Part shown: piece after piece, positions 8,462-18,012 of the stretch
Numbering within the stretch: the first letter of the stretch is position 1
Layout: every line of letters begins with the position of its first letter
Origin: Herbaspirillum sp. meg3
GTDB taxonomy: Bacteria; Pseudomonadota; Gammaproteobacteria; Burkholderiales; Burkholderiaceae_D
Reading direction: 5' to 3'
DNA: 64,000 bases
NCBI RefSeq assembly: GCF_002257565.1
Contig: NZ_CP022736.1
Location: 2,976,001 to 3,040,000, forward strand
The notes under the pieces: model-generated
Databases searched by the model: none
What the model saw: the letters and a program-made list of their open reading frames with translations, nothing else
What the model was told of the DNA's origin: nothing
Program-made: the position numbers and the translations under genes

Positions 8462-9799
8462 TTACTCGGAGACGCTGCTGGTATCCGCGTCTTCCGTCTT
8501 CTTCGCTGGTGTGTGCCCCATATTGGTGGAGATATTGTTGCCCCACTCAAAGGCTTCTGTCTCCAGAGCGTAGAACTCTTCTACGGACAACTGCAGGCCG
8601 GTCAGCAAATCATTCATCTCTGCTACGGTTTTATCAGCCTTTTCAGTCCACTCCGCCAATTGCAGGATTTCGCCATAAAAACCGGTGCGGAACAGCAAAG
8701 CATCGCGGATCTCTTCACTGACCGTAATCTGCGTCAGAATCGCCTCCATCCGGATACCGAACAAGGCGTCCACCAACGACATGATGCCGACGGTAAAGGC
8801 GATTTCGGACATCTTGCGGCGGCCCGGTCGCACTTTTTCCGTGATCAGTTCCAGTATCTTGCCGCGCGTCGCGGCCAGGATCAGCAGCGGAGACAGCGAA
8901 TGCTTCTCTTTTTCGGTATTGGCAAATAACAGAATCTGCAGCCAGCGCTTCAATTGGCGGCGTCCCAGCACGATCAACGCCTGTCCAAGCGAATCGATGT
9001 GCTTCATGAAACCGTATACAGGCGTATTGACGAGACGCAGCAGCGTCAGGCTCAATGCCACGTCGCGCTTGATATAGCGGACAATTTCACCGTTATCGAC
9101 GTTGCGCACCAGCAGCGTCAGAATATGCATGATCACGATCTTCGACGCTTCCAGCTTCTTACCTTGCAGGATCACCGGTTTGGCGAAGTAATAACCTTGA
9201 AAGTAATCAAAGCCGAAGGTCACGCAATCGCGGAATTGTTCAACCGTCTCGACCTTTTCGGCCAGCAGCATCTTCTGGGCGCGCTTGAAGTGCACACTCA
9301 GCTTGAGCAGCTTGCTGGCATCGAGCTCCATAACGTCGATCTTGATGATTTTTACCAGCGGCAGCAGCTGAGCGATGTCCTCAGACTCTGCGATGACATC
9401 GTCGAGTGCAAACACATAGCCGGCACGGGACAATTCTGTCACACGCTTAACCAGCTCAGGCGTGACTTTGACAGTCTCAAGAATTTCCAGCACCACCTTG
9501 TCGGAAGGTAGAAAATTGATGAAGTCGCTCATCAGCACGGTGGCGTCGACGTTGATAAACCCGTGCAGACTGCCGATGACGTTGTTGAGACCGAGTTCGG
9601 ACGCATGCGCGATCACCGATGCGGTCGCGGACACGTCATCGTTCACATTGGCGGGGCCAAAGGCGGCACTGCGGAATAGCAACTCGTAGCCGATCAACTC
9701 CTGTTCGCGATTCAGGATCGGCTGTCGTGCCAGAAAAAAGTCGTGGGCGTGTTGTTGCACTTGCGCCGGGGTGACGTGATCAGGAGACGGTTCAGTCAT
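8462..9799 (-). CDS. EAL-HDOD signalling protein with degenerate EAL domain
   Basis: The 445-residue protein joins an N-terminal EAL-like domain (about 20-225) to a C-terminal HDOD domain (about 230-430), as in the CdgJ/YuxH group. The catalytic EAL motif is replaced by ELL (YELLFRS) and the metal-binding DDFG by DDVIAE, while KID, AEKVE and FQGYYFAKP are kept. It is therefore probably not an active c-di-GMP phosphodiesterase and may instead act as an effector or adaptor in motility or surface behaviour. It appears to be transcribed alone. Confidence 0.9.
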   Translation of the reverse strand: MTEPSPDHVTPAQVQQHAHDFFLARQPILNREQELIGYELLFRSAAFGPANVNDDVSATASVIAHASELGLNNVIGSLHGFINVDATVLMSDFINFLPSDKVVLEILETVKVTPELVKRVTELSRAGYVFALDDVIAESEDIAQLLPLVKIIKIDVMELDASKLLKLSVHFKRAQKMLLAEKVETVEQFRDCVTFGFDYFQGYYFAKPVILQGKKLEASKIVIMHILTLLVRNVDNGEIVRYIKRDVALSLTLLRLVNTPVYGFMKHIDSLGQALIVLGRRQLKRWLQILLFANTEKEKHSLSPLLILAATRGKILELITEKVRPGRRKMSEIAFTVGIMSLVDALFGIRMEAILTQITVSEEIRDALLFRTGFYGEILQLAEWTEKADKTVAEMNDLLTGLQLSVEEFYALETEAFEWGNNISTNMGHTPAKKTEDADTSSVSE

Positions 9800-9967
9800 G
9801 ATTTCTTGTTGTAAATAACCCCAGCACTTTCGGCAAACAATGTATCTTCGGCATGACTTTCTATTGTATGCCGTGATGCGTCATGAATACCAGAAAACAT
9901 TTCACAGGTGAGACGGCAATGCAGCCCTAGCCCTGCATCGGCGCCAATCTCGTCAGAACGAACCATC

Positions 9968-10855
9968 CTAGGCTTCTCCCGATTCCAGCAAGAAGCCTGC
10001 ACCGCTGTCGCGTCCCAATACCTTCACCAGGTAGGGCATGACTTCCTTAAGAGTAGCTTCCAGCGTCCATGGGGGGTTGAGCAAAAACATGCCGCTCGTG
10101 TGCAAGCCAAACCCGTCCGGCGACGGCGAGCAGATCGACAGCGTCACATTCAGCCAGCTCTTGGCGCCCAGGCGTTTCAGCCGGTCAGAGAATTGTTTGG
10201 ATTCTATCCGTTGCAATACGGGATACCAGACAGCGTAAGTTCCAGTCGGGAAGCGCACCAATGCGTCCTGCAGGGATTCTTTTACGCGCTGATAGTCGCG
10301 CTTGTCTTCATAAGGAGGATCGATCAGCACCAAAGCGCGGCGCGATGGCGGCGGCAGCAACGCCTTGAGCGCCAGAAAACCATCACCGCGTTCGACCAGC
10401 ACGCGACGGCCACGGCCTGACGGACGCTTGCCCTGCTCGGCGGCATGCGCATCAAGCTTGCGGAAGTTATCCGCCAGCACTTTGCTTTCAGTCGGATGAA
10501 GTTCAAACAGACGCAGACGATCCTGCTCGCGCATCACCTGGTTGGCGCAATAAGGCGAACCCGGGTAATAGCGCATCTTGCCGCTGGGATTGAGGTCTTT
10601 CACCAGTTGCACGTAGTCGGCAAGGGCTTCAGGTAAATCAGTACGATCCCACAATGGCGCGATGCCGGTTTCGTATTCAGCATTCTTGCTGGCGTAATTT
10701 CCGTCCAGCGCGTAGACACCCGCACCGGCATGGGTATCGATCACCATGTACGGAGTTTCTTTCTGGCCTAAATAACGCAGTAGTTGGATCGTAACCATGT
10801 GCTTGAGCACATCAGCATGATTGCCAGCATGAAAGCCATGGCGGTAACTCAGCAT
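9968..10855 (-). CDS. rlmJ: 23S rRNA (adenine-2030-N6)-methyltransferase
   Basis: The 295-residue protein matches RlmJ (YhiR), which methylates A2030 of 23S rRNA using S-adenosylmethionine. The N-terminus MLSYRHGFHAGNHADVLKH is the family signature. The SAM-binding segment VIDTHAGAGVY (38-48) and catalytic DPPY (179-182) are present. Length is normal. The flanking spaces contain no gene, so it appears monocistronic. Confidence 0.95.
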   Translation of the reverse strand: MLSYRHGFHAGNHADVLKHMVTIQLLRYLGQKETPYMVIDTHAGAGVYALDGNYASKNAEYETGIAPLWDRTDLPEALADYVQLVKDLNPSGKMRYYPGSPYCANQVMREQDRLRLFELHPTESKVLADNFRKLDAHAAEQGKRPSGRGRRVLVERGDGFLALKALLPPPSRRALVLIDPPYEDKRDYQRVKESLQDALVRFPTGTYAVWYPVLQRIESKQFSDRLKRLGAKSWLNVTLSICSPSPDGFGLHTSGMFLLNPPWTLEATLKEVMPYLVKVLGRDSGAGFLLESGEA

Positions 10856-11038
10856 AAAATCGTTCGAATCCCTGATATGTTAATGGCGTCAACGGCCAGC
10901 TGTGGCAGCACTCTTGCGATCAAAAAACGATGCAATTTGGTACTTTCTCACAAATAATCTCGCATTCTAACAAGGTTGCCCCCTCAATAGTCGTCCCTGC
11001 TCTCGTTTGTTACAAACCTGCCAACACATTTTTGCAAC

Positions 11039-12781
11039 CTACTCGCCAGAACGATCTAATCGGAAATACGCATCCAGCAATGATGTCTTGAAGACAACGC
11101 CCAGCAACTGTGGATTCTCAACACTGGCGATCACCGGCAAACGCTCCCCCTGGTGATCGAGAAACAGTTGCAAAGCCTCGCCCAGCGACATGTCCGGCGT
11201 CACTTCATGCAGAAAATGCGTGCGCATGAAGTCACCGGCGCGTTTGGTATCCGTGTCGGTGTCGTTCTTGTCGAGCAGCAACGACGTCACGTCCTGCAAA
11301 GCGACGACGCCCAGATACCGGTTGTCCTGATCGGTAATGTAGATGTACTTCACCGGATATTGCAGGAAGATCCGCGTTACCTCCGAAAACGGTGCGTCCT
11401 TCTGCAGGACGGTTTCTGCAGGCTTGATCAGTTCGCTCATGTGCGTGCCGCGCAGGCGGATGCGCTCTGCTGCGTCGCGGTGGCGTTTGAGGGTGATCTC
11501 GTACATCGAATTGCCGTCGAGACTGCGCGCGATGAAATACGCCACCACGCACGACAGCATCAGCGGCAGTACCACCTGATAGCTCAGCGTCATTTCAAAG
11601 ATCATCAGGATTGCCATCAACGGTGCATTGGTGGCTGCCGCCAGAAAGGCCCCCATGCCGACCATGGCATAGGCAAACGGCTGCGAAATCGCATGCGGCC
11701 ACAGCGCGTGCGCCACGTCACCGAACAAGAAGCCGATGGCAGCGCCCACGAACAAGGTCGGCGTAAAGATACCGCCCACCGCGCCGGAGCCGGTGGTCAG
11801 CGCGGTCGCGACGATTTTGTAGATCATCACGACCAGCACAGTCGACCACAACCAATTGGTGTGCAGCAGCGAATTAACGACGCTGTAGCCGTTACCCCAG
11901 ACTTCCGGCACCTGGATTGACAGCAGGCCGACCAGCAAGCCCCCCACACCCAGACGCACCGGCAGCGGCAAACGGGTTTTCTGGAACAGCTGCTTGCTGA
12001 TATCCAGCAGACGCAAAAACTGCGGCGCCAGCAAACCGGCGATGATTCCGAGCACGACAAAGAGGATGATTTCAACACCGCCGACTTCCGGGAAATACGG
12101 CATTTCGTAGGCCGGCGCGTAACCCGGCAGTTCACGCATGGTGATGTTGGCCACGACAGACGCCACGACGACGGGGCCGAAGCTTTCCATCACCAGCGCG
12201 CCAAGCACGATCTCCGTCACGAAGAAAGCGCCGGCAATGGGCGCGTTGTAGGCCGACGTAATCCCCGCCGCTGCGCCACAAGCCACCAATAGCCGCATGC
12301 GTGACGCCGGAAAGTGCGCAAACCGCCCCACCAGCGATGCACACAAGGCCGCCAGCTGGACCATGGGCCCTTCCCGCCCGATCGAACCGCCCGAGCCGAC
12401 GGTCGCCAGCGACGACAAGCTGCGCAATAAAGTATGTCGGATGGGAATGCGGCCGTCACCGATGGCAACCGCCTCCATATAGTCAGAGGTCGCACCAGCC
12501 GGCATGCGTTTAGCCCAGATCAGGATCAGTCCGGCCACCACACCGCCGCAGGTCGGCAGCAGCACACGCATATGCCAGGGCAGGCCTTTGGCGATTTCCA
12601 CGAAGCTGCCGCTATGGCCGGTCAGCAGGTATTGCACCCACCCGATGCATTCGCGAAAAAAAATGGTCGCCAGCGCGCCGACGAAGCCGATGATGGCCGC
12701 CCACAGCAGCATGGCGTGGCTTTCCGACATGCGGAAAAGTTTTTGCAGGCGAAAGCGAAATTTAAGGAGGCTGGTGCGCAT
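11039..12781 (-). CDS. CLC-family chloride channel/antiporter with CBS pair
   Basis: This roughly 580-residue protein has a CLC membrane domain (about 20-420) and two C-terminal CBS domains (about 445-575). The selectivity segments GSGGSIGREGP and GAFLAAATNAPL are present, and the Glu of GREGP is the usual gating/proton glutamate, so H+/anion exchange is likely. The start is taken as the ATG six bases after an alternative TTG at 12787. It begins about ten bases after the modE stop, implying one transcript with that regulator. The natural anion is not determined. Confidence 0.9.
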   Translation of the reverse strand: MRTSLLKFRFRLQKLFRMSESHAMLLWAAIIGFVGALATIFFRECIGWVQYLLTGHSGSFVEIAKGLPWHMRVLLPTCGGVVAGLILIWAKRMPAGATSDYMEAVAIGDGRIPIRHTLLRSLSSLATVGSGGSIGREGPMVQLAALCASLVGRFAHFPASRMRLLVACGAAAGITSAYNAPIAGAFFVTEIVLGALVMESFGPVVVASVVANITMRELPGYAPAYEMPYFPEVGGVEIILFVVLGIIAGLLAPQFLRLLDISKQLFQKTRLPLPVRLGVGGLLVGLLSIQVPEVWGNGYSVVNSLLHTNWLWSTVLVVMIYKIVATALTTGSGAVGGIFTPTLFVGAAIGFLFGDVAHALWPHAISQPFAYAMVGMGAFLAAATNAPLMAILMIFEMTLSYQVVLPLMLSCVVAYFIARSLDGNSMYEITLKRHRDAAERIRLRGTHMSELIKPAETVLQKDAPFSEVTRIFLQYPVKYIYITDQDNRYLGVVALQDVTSLLLDKNDTDTDTKRAGDFMRTHFLHEVTPDMSLGEALQLFLDHQGERLPVIASVENPQLLGVVFKTSLLDAYFRLDRSGE

Positions 12782-12792
12782 CGACAATGTCT

Positions 12793-13152
12793 TCAGTCTT
12801 TGTCGACATCGACAATCAGCGACCGCAAATAGTGCATGTCTTTTTCAACCGCGGCGTCCGCCTTCTTTTGCATCCGCTGATAGCAAGAAATGACCTCGCG
12901 CGCCACCTCGGTGATGCTGGCGCCGCCGCCTTTGGCGCCTCCGGTTGCGGTTTCCACCAGCGGCTTGGTGAAGCAGCGGTTCATTTCTTCCACCAGCAAC
13001 CAGGCGCGGCGATAGGACATCTCCATCTCCCGTGCCGCGCCGGAAATCGAGCCGGTGCGTTCAATCGCCAGCAGCAGCGCGGCTTTACCGGGGCCGAAGG
13101 CAATCGTCTCGCCTTGCATCACGCGCAGTCGTACGGTTTTGGAATTTGTCAT
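12793..13152 (-). CDS. modE: ModE-type molybdate regulator, DNA-binding domain only
   Basis: The 119-residue protein is the winged-helix half of ModE, with GPGKAALLLAIERTGSISGAA and EMSYRRAWLLVEEMN as the helix-turn-helix region. The molybdate-binding Di-MOP half of classical ModE (about 260 residues) is absent. The ATG giving MTNSKTVRL is preferred; a TTG start would add ten residues. It is divergent from modABC, with a ModE-like box in front of modA. How the protein senses molybdate without a MOP domain is not visible here. Confidence 0.88.
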   Translation of the reverse strand: MTNSKTVRLRVMQGETIAFGPGKAALLLAIERTGSISGAAREMEMSYRRAWLLVEEMNRCFTKPLVETATGGAKGGGASITEVAREVISCYQRMQKKADAAVEKDMHYLRSLIVDVDKD

Positions 13153-13248
13153 GGACGAGATTGTAGCAAGGGCCTCGCTCAAATTATATGAAGAACTCGT
13201 ATCACGATGATGAATGAGATGAGTTCCATATCCGGCAGCGAATTGACT

Positions 13249-13275
13249 ATCGCTATATCCTTACGTATATTTCGA
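13249..13275 (+). promoter_or_regulatory. Putative ModE operator of modABC
   Basis: ATCGCTATAT at 13249-13258 and TATATTTCGA at 13266-13275 are separated by seven bases. This closely follows the E. coli ModE consensus of CGCTATATA and TATATAACG half-sites. It lies 40 bases before the modA start, where bound ModE would block transcription when molybdate is plentiful. Confidence 0.75.
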
Positions 13276-13314
13276 CCACATTCGCCTTCCCATTTCAAAA
13301 AAACAGGAACCTCC

Positions 13315-14100
13315 ATGTTCACGACCGCCACCGCACAAACCATGCGCCGACTCGCTGCGTCCGCCTCTTTCGTCTTGCTGGCGCTGCCCTTTGCGGCGAC
13401 AAGCGCGCACGCCACCGATCTGGTGGTTTCCGCTGCCGCCAGCCTGACCAATGCATTCAAGGAGCTCGGCGCGGCGTTCGAGCAGCAAAACCCGGGCGTC
13501 AAGGTCATTAACAACTTCGGCGCGTCCGATATCCTGATGCAACAGATCGTGCGCGGCGCGCCGGCCGACGTATTTGCTTCCGCCGATCAAACCGCGATGG
13601 ACAAAGCCGTCGCCGAGAAGGCAGTACAACCGGCTACCCGAAAGAACTTCGCCGCCAACCAGATCGTCCTGATCGTGCCGAACGACAGCACCCTGCCACT
13701 GACCAATCTGAAGGATCTGACCCAGGCCAGCGTCAAGAAAGTCGCACTCGGCAATCCGGCATCGGTGCCATTCGGCCGCTACACCAAAACCGCTCTGGAA
13801 CATGCCGGGCTGTGGGATACGGTGCTGGCTAAAGGCGTGATGGCGCAAAACGTGCGCCAGAGCCTGGACTATGTCGCCCGTGGCGAAGTCGAAGCCGGTT
13901 TCGTGTTCGCAACCGATGCCGCCGTGATGCCGGACAAGGTCAAGGTGGCGATCCGCATCCCATCCGACACGCCGGCCACTTATCCGATCGCCGTCACCAC
14001 CAATACCGCACAAGCGGAACTGGCCAACAAATATCTCGCCTACGTGCAATCAGCTGCCGGCCAGGCGGTGCTGACCCGTTACGGCTTCCTGAAACCCTGA
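13315..14100 (+). CDS. modA: Molybdate ABC transporter, periplasmic binding protein
   Basis: This 261-residue protein binds molybdate or tungstate in the periplasm. A signal peptide ends around ATSAHA (residue 33-37), and the mature part opens with DLVVSAAASLTNAFKELG, the ModA signature with oxyanion-binding serines, followed by NFGASD and GAPADVFASAD. The ATG at 13315 has AGGAA five bases before it; an internal ATG at 13342 is an alternative that gives a shorter signal peptide. It is the first gene of modABC. Confidence 0.94.
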   Translation: MFTTATAQTMRRLAASASFVLLALPFAATSAHATDLVVSAAASLTNAFKELGAAFEQQNPGVKVINNFGASDILMQQIVRGAPADVFASADQTAMDKAVAEKAVQPATRKNFAANQIVLIVPNDSTLPLTNLKDLTQASVKKVALGNPASVPFGRYTKTALEHAGLWDTVLAKGVMAQNVRQSLDYVARGEVEAGFVFATDAAVMPDKVKVAIRIPSDTPATYPIAVTTNTAQAELANKYLAYVQSAAGQAVLTRYGFLKP

Positions 14101-14152
14101 TACCCTGCGGGCTGATTCAACTTCAACTCTTACTCAATCAGGCGTTTTCTTT

Positions 14153-14830
14153 ATGGGTTCAGTCTGGACGCCGTTGCTCCTCTCGCTAAAAGTCGCGGGA
14201 TGGGCAACGGTGCTTAATCTTTTCTTTGGTGTCGCGGCGGCCTACGGCCTGTCGCGTTGGCGCTCGCCCTTGCGCGACCTGATCGACTCCATTCTGACAC
14301 TACCGCTGGTGCTGCCGCCGACCGTGCTTGGATACTACCTGCTGGTGCTGCTCGGCAAGCGAGGTGTCTTCGGCGCCTGGCTGGCAGACATGGGTATCGA
14401 GCTGGTATTTACCTGGCAAGGTGCCGTGATTGCATCAACGATTGTTGCCTTCCCGCTCGTCTTGAAATCGGCTCGCGCCGCCTTTGAAAACGTCGACAAG
14501 CAACTGGAAAATGCAGCCCGCGTACTGGGCGTGTCTGAAGCCGGCGTATTCTTTCGCGTCAGCTTGCCATTGGCCGCGCGCGGCATTGCTGCCGGCGTCT
14601 TGCTGGCGTTCGCGCGTGCACTGGGTGAATTTGGCGCGACACTGATGATTGCCGGCAATCTGCCGGGACGTACCCAAACCTTGTCGGTCGCCATCTACGA
14701 AGCAGTGCAAGCCGGCGACGATTCCACCGCGACCTTACTGGTCGTCATTACTTCAGTCACGTGCGTCGCGGTCTTGCTGATCGCCGGACGACTGGTGCCG
14801 GAACATGCACGCCGGGCGGATCTGTCATGA
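14153..14830 (+). CDS. modB: Molybdate ABC transporter permease
   Basis: The 225-residue integral membrane protein has about five hydrophobic segments and the EAA loop (ENAARVLGVSEAGVFFRVSLP, about 119-139) that docks on the ATPase. Size and sequence are typical of ModB. It lies 52 bases after modA and overlaps modC by four bases (ATGA), indicating translational coupling. Confidence 0.95.
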   Translation: MGSVWTPLLLSLKVAGWATVLNLFFGVAAAYGLSRWRSPLRDLIDSILTLPLVLPPTVLGYYLLVLLGKRGVFGAWLADMGIELVFTWQGAVIASTIVAFPLVLKSARAAFENVDKQLENAARVLGVSEAGVFFRVSLPLAARGIAAGVLLAFARALGEFGATLMIAGNLPGRTQTLSVAIYEAVQAGDDSTATLLVVITSVTCVAVLLIAGRLVPEHARRADLS

Positions 14831-15498
14831 GCGTCGACGTCCATATCCGCAAAGAACTGCGCGCCAATGATCGCGTGTTCGATCTGAATATCGCTTTCTC
14901 GTCCGATAGCGACCGCATCGTGCTGTATGGCCCGTCCGGCGCAGGCAAGAGCCTGACACTCAAGGCCATCGCAGGACTGATGACGCCGGACGAAGGCAAG
15001 ATCAATCTCAATCAGCGGACATTGTTCGATGCAGCACATGAGATCAACGTCCGCCCGCAGCAGCGCAACGTCGCTTATCTTTTTCAGGACTACGCCCTCT
15101 TCCCACATCTGACCGTGGCGCAGAATATCGCCTTCGGCTTGCAGCGCGGCTGCCTCAACCTGCGTCGACCGGCAGCGCATCCGACAGTGATGAAATGGTT
15201 GCAGGCATTTGGCCTGGAAGCAACTGCAGGCAGCTACCCTTCGCAAATTTCCGGAGGCCAACGCCAGCGTGTTGCCTTGGCGCGCGCACTGGTGGCACAA
15301 CCGGATATTTTGCTGCTGGACGAGCCTTTCTCAGCGCTTGATCTGTCCCTGCGTGAACGCATGCGTCACGAGCTGAGTGAATTGCAGCAGCAATTGCGCG
15401 TGCCGATGCTAATCATTACGCATGATCCTGCCGACGTTGACGTACTTGGTGATGCCGTCTTTGAGGTGCGCGACGGCACGATCAGACAGCACAAATAA
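14827..15498 (+). CDS. modC: Molybdate ABC transporter ATP-binding protein, short form
   Basis: This 223-residue ATPase energises molybdate import. It shows Walker A GPSGAGKS (35-42), signature ISGGQRQRVALARAL and Walker B ILLLDEPFSALD. Classical ModC has about 350 residues with a C-terminal MOP domain that binds molybdate for feedback control; here the protein ends soon after the nucleotide-binding domain, so that domain is missing. The ATG overlapping the modB stop is chosen over an upstream in-frame ATG inside modB. Confidence 0.93.
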   Translation: MSVDVHIRKELRANDRVFDLNIAFSSDSDRIVLYGPSGAGKSLTLKAIAGLMTPDEGKINLNQRTLFDAAHEINVRPQQRNVAYLFQDYALFPHLTVAQNIAFGLQRGCLNLRRPAAHPTVMKWLQAFGLEATAGSYPSQISGGQRQRVALARALVAQPDILLLDEPFSALDLSLRERMRHELSELQQQLRVPMLIITHDPADVDVLGDAVFEVRDGTIRQHK

Positions 15499-15510
15499 GC
15501 ATCAATAAAA

Positions 15511-15539
15511 AAAGCCGCACTCTTGTGAAGTGCGGCTTT
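15511..15539. terminator. Bidirectional terminator between modC and aceA
   Basis: AAAGCCGCACT (15511-15521) pairs perfectly with AGTGCGGCTTT (15529-15539) around a 7-base loop. A-rich sequence on the left provides a U tract for the minus strand. It lies between convergent modC and aceA. Confidence 0.88.
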
Positions 15540-15621
15540 CCCATCGTCGGCGCTATAACGCCCTAGTCTCCTCAGACATTCTCTCCAGCCTGACGCCGTT
15601 CTCTATGATTGAGACTCAGCC

Positions 15622-16926
<1,305 letters not shown>

Positions 16927-17339
16927 GGTCAATCTCCTTAAGGTTAATCAGGTAGTCGAAAAATGGAGGTCAAAAAGTGAATTCCATGACTTCATAGTAG
17001 GCTTTTGGGTGCGCAGCAACAATGTCTTATATAAGACATATCAATAAATTATTTTCCTTATTATTCAATTAGTTAATTCAATGATTTTGCGATACGAAAT
17101 GAAATTTCTGAAAATGAAATAAATTCATGATGCTGCGCAATCGTATTTTTCACAATATGAAATGCTATTTTTGCATCATGAAAAATCACCGTTTTAACCG
17201 TCGACTTCACGCCTTCTGTCACGCAAATGAAAACGTGCGAGGCATAATGGCAGCATTCTTTCATTATAAAAGTAACGTTTATCGACCAACGATTCAGCTC
17301 TTTACCGCATCCACCTCATTCATAAAGATAAGGAAAAAC
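16927..17339. promoter_or_regulatory. AT-rich divergent control region with palindromes (aceA / thioesterase)
   Basis: This 413-base gene-free region is markedly AT-rich compared with its neighbours. It contains a perfect 18-base palindrome ATGTCTTATATAAGACAT (17022-17039), about 95 bases upstream of aceA. Further right are TTTCA-N5-TGAAA (17148-17162) and an imperfect 20-base dyad at 17167-17186 with ATTTTT and AAAAAT arms. The first is a strong candidate operator for aceA; the others are nearer the thioesterase gene. The regulators are not identified. Confidence 0.6.
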
Positions 17340-17870
17340 ATGAACAGCAGAGAAGAGACACTCAAACAATGGCAAACCCGCGAAGCCGAAGTCCGCGCCA
17401 AACTCGCCGCACCCGGCGTCGCCTCGATGGACGACCTGAAAGCAGGTACAGGCATGGAATTTTTGCAGCGCATCTGGGACGGCGAACTGCCGTCGGTACC
17501 GATCGGTGAAACCATGGACTTCGTCCCCATCGAAGGCGAACCCGGCCGCATTGTCTTTCAGGGCACACCAGGCAAGCAGCACTACAATCCGCTCGGCAGC
17601 GTGCACGGCGGCTACTTTTGCACCCTGCTTGACTCTGCCGTGGGTTGTGCGGTGCACTCCGTGCTGCCGCAAGGCATGGGCTACACAACATTGGAATTGA
17701 AGGTCAATCTGATCCGCGCATTGACGGCCAAGACCGGCCCGGTGCGCGCCGAAGGCAAGGTCATTCAGGTCGGCAATCGTGTCGGCATCGCCGAAGGCCG
17801 CATTGTTGACGTTGACGGCAAAATTTATGCGCATGCAACAACAACCTGCCTGGTGTTTCCATTGCCATAA
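17340..17870 (+). CDS. PaaI-family hotdog thioesterase
   Basis: The 176-residue protein has a hotdog fold typical of PaaI/YdiI acyl-CoA thioesterases, with NPLGSVHGGYFCTLLDSAVG around residues 83-102 as the active-site helix region. The ATG at 17340 has AAGGA about six bases before it and gives a normal N-terminus; longer in-frame extensions run into the AT-rich control region. It is divergent from aceA, so a link to acyl-CoA or acetate metabolism is possible but unproven. The substrate cannot be told from the sequence. Confidence 0.85.
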   Translation: MNSREETLKQWQTREAEVRAKLAAPGVASMDDLKAGTGMEFLQRIWDGELPSVPIGETMDFVPIEGEPGRIVFQGTPGKQHYNPLGSVHGGYFCTLLDSAVGCAVHSVLPQGMGYTTLELKVNLIRALTAKTGPVRAEGKVIQVGNRVGIAEGRIVDVDGKIYAHATTTCLVFPLP

Positions 17871-18012
17871 ACTAATTGGTCAAGCAAGCACGTCGGATGA
17901 ATGGTGGCATCGTCCGACAGCGCTTTCAGCAGAAGTCAGGTGGCGAATCTGTTGTCTATTGCAGATAGAAGGGTCAGAATGGCGTCTATAGAAATTTACG
18001 CCGACTGCCTAC

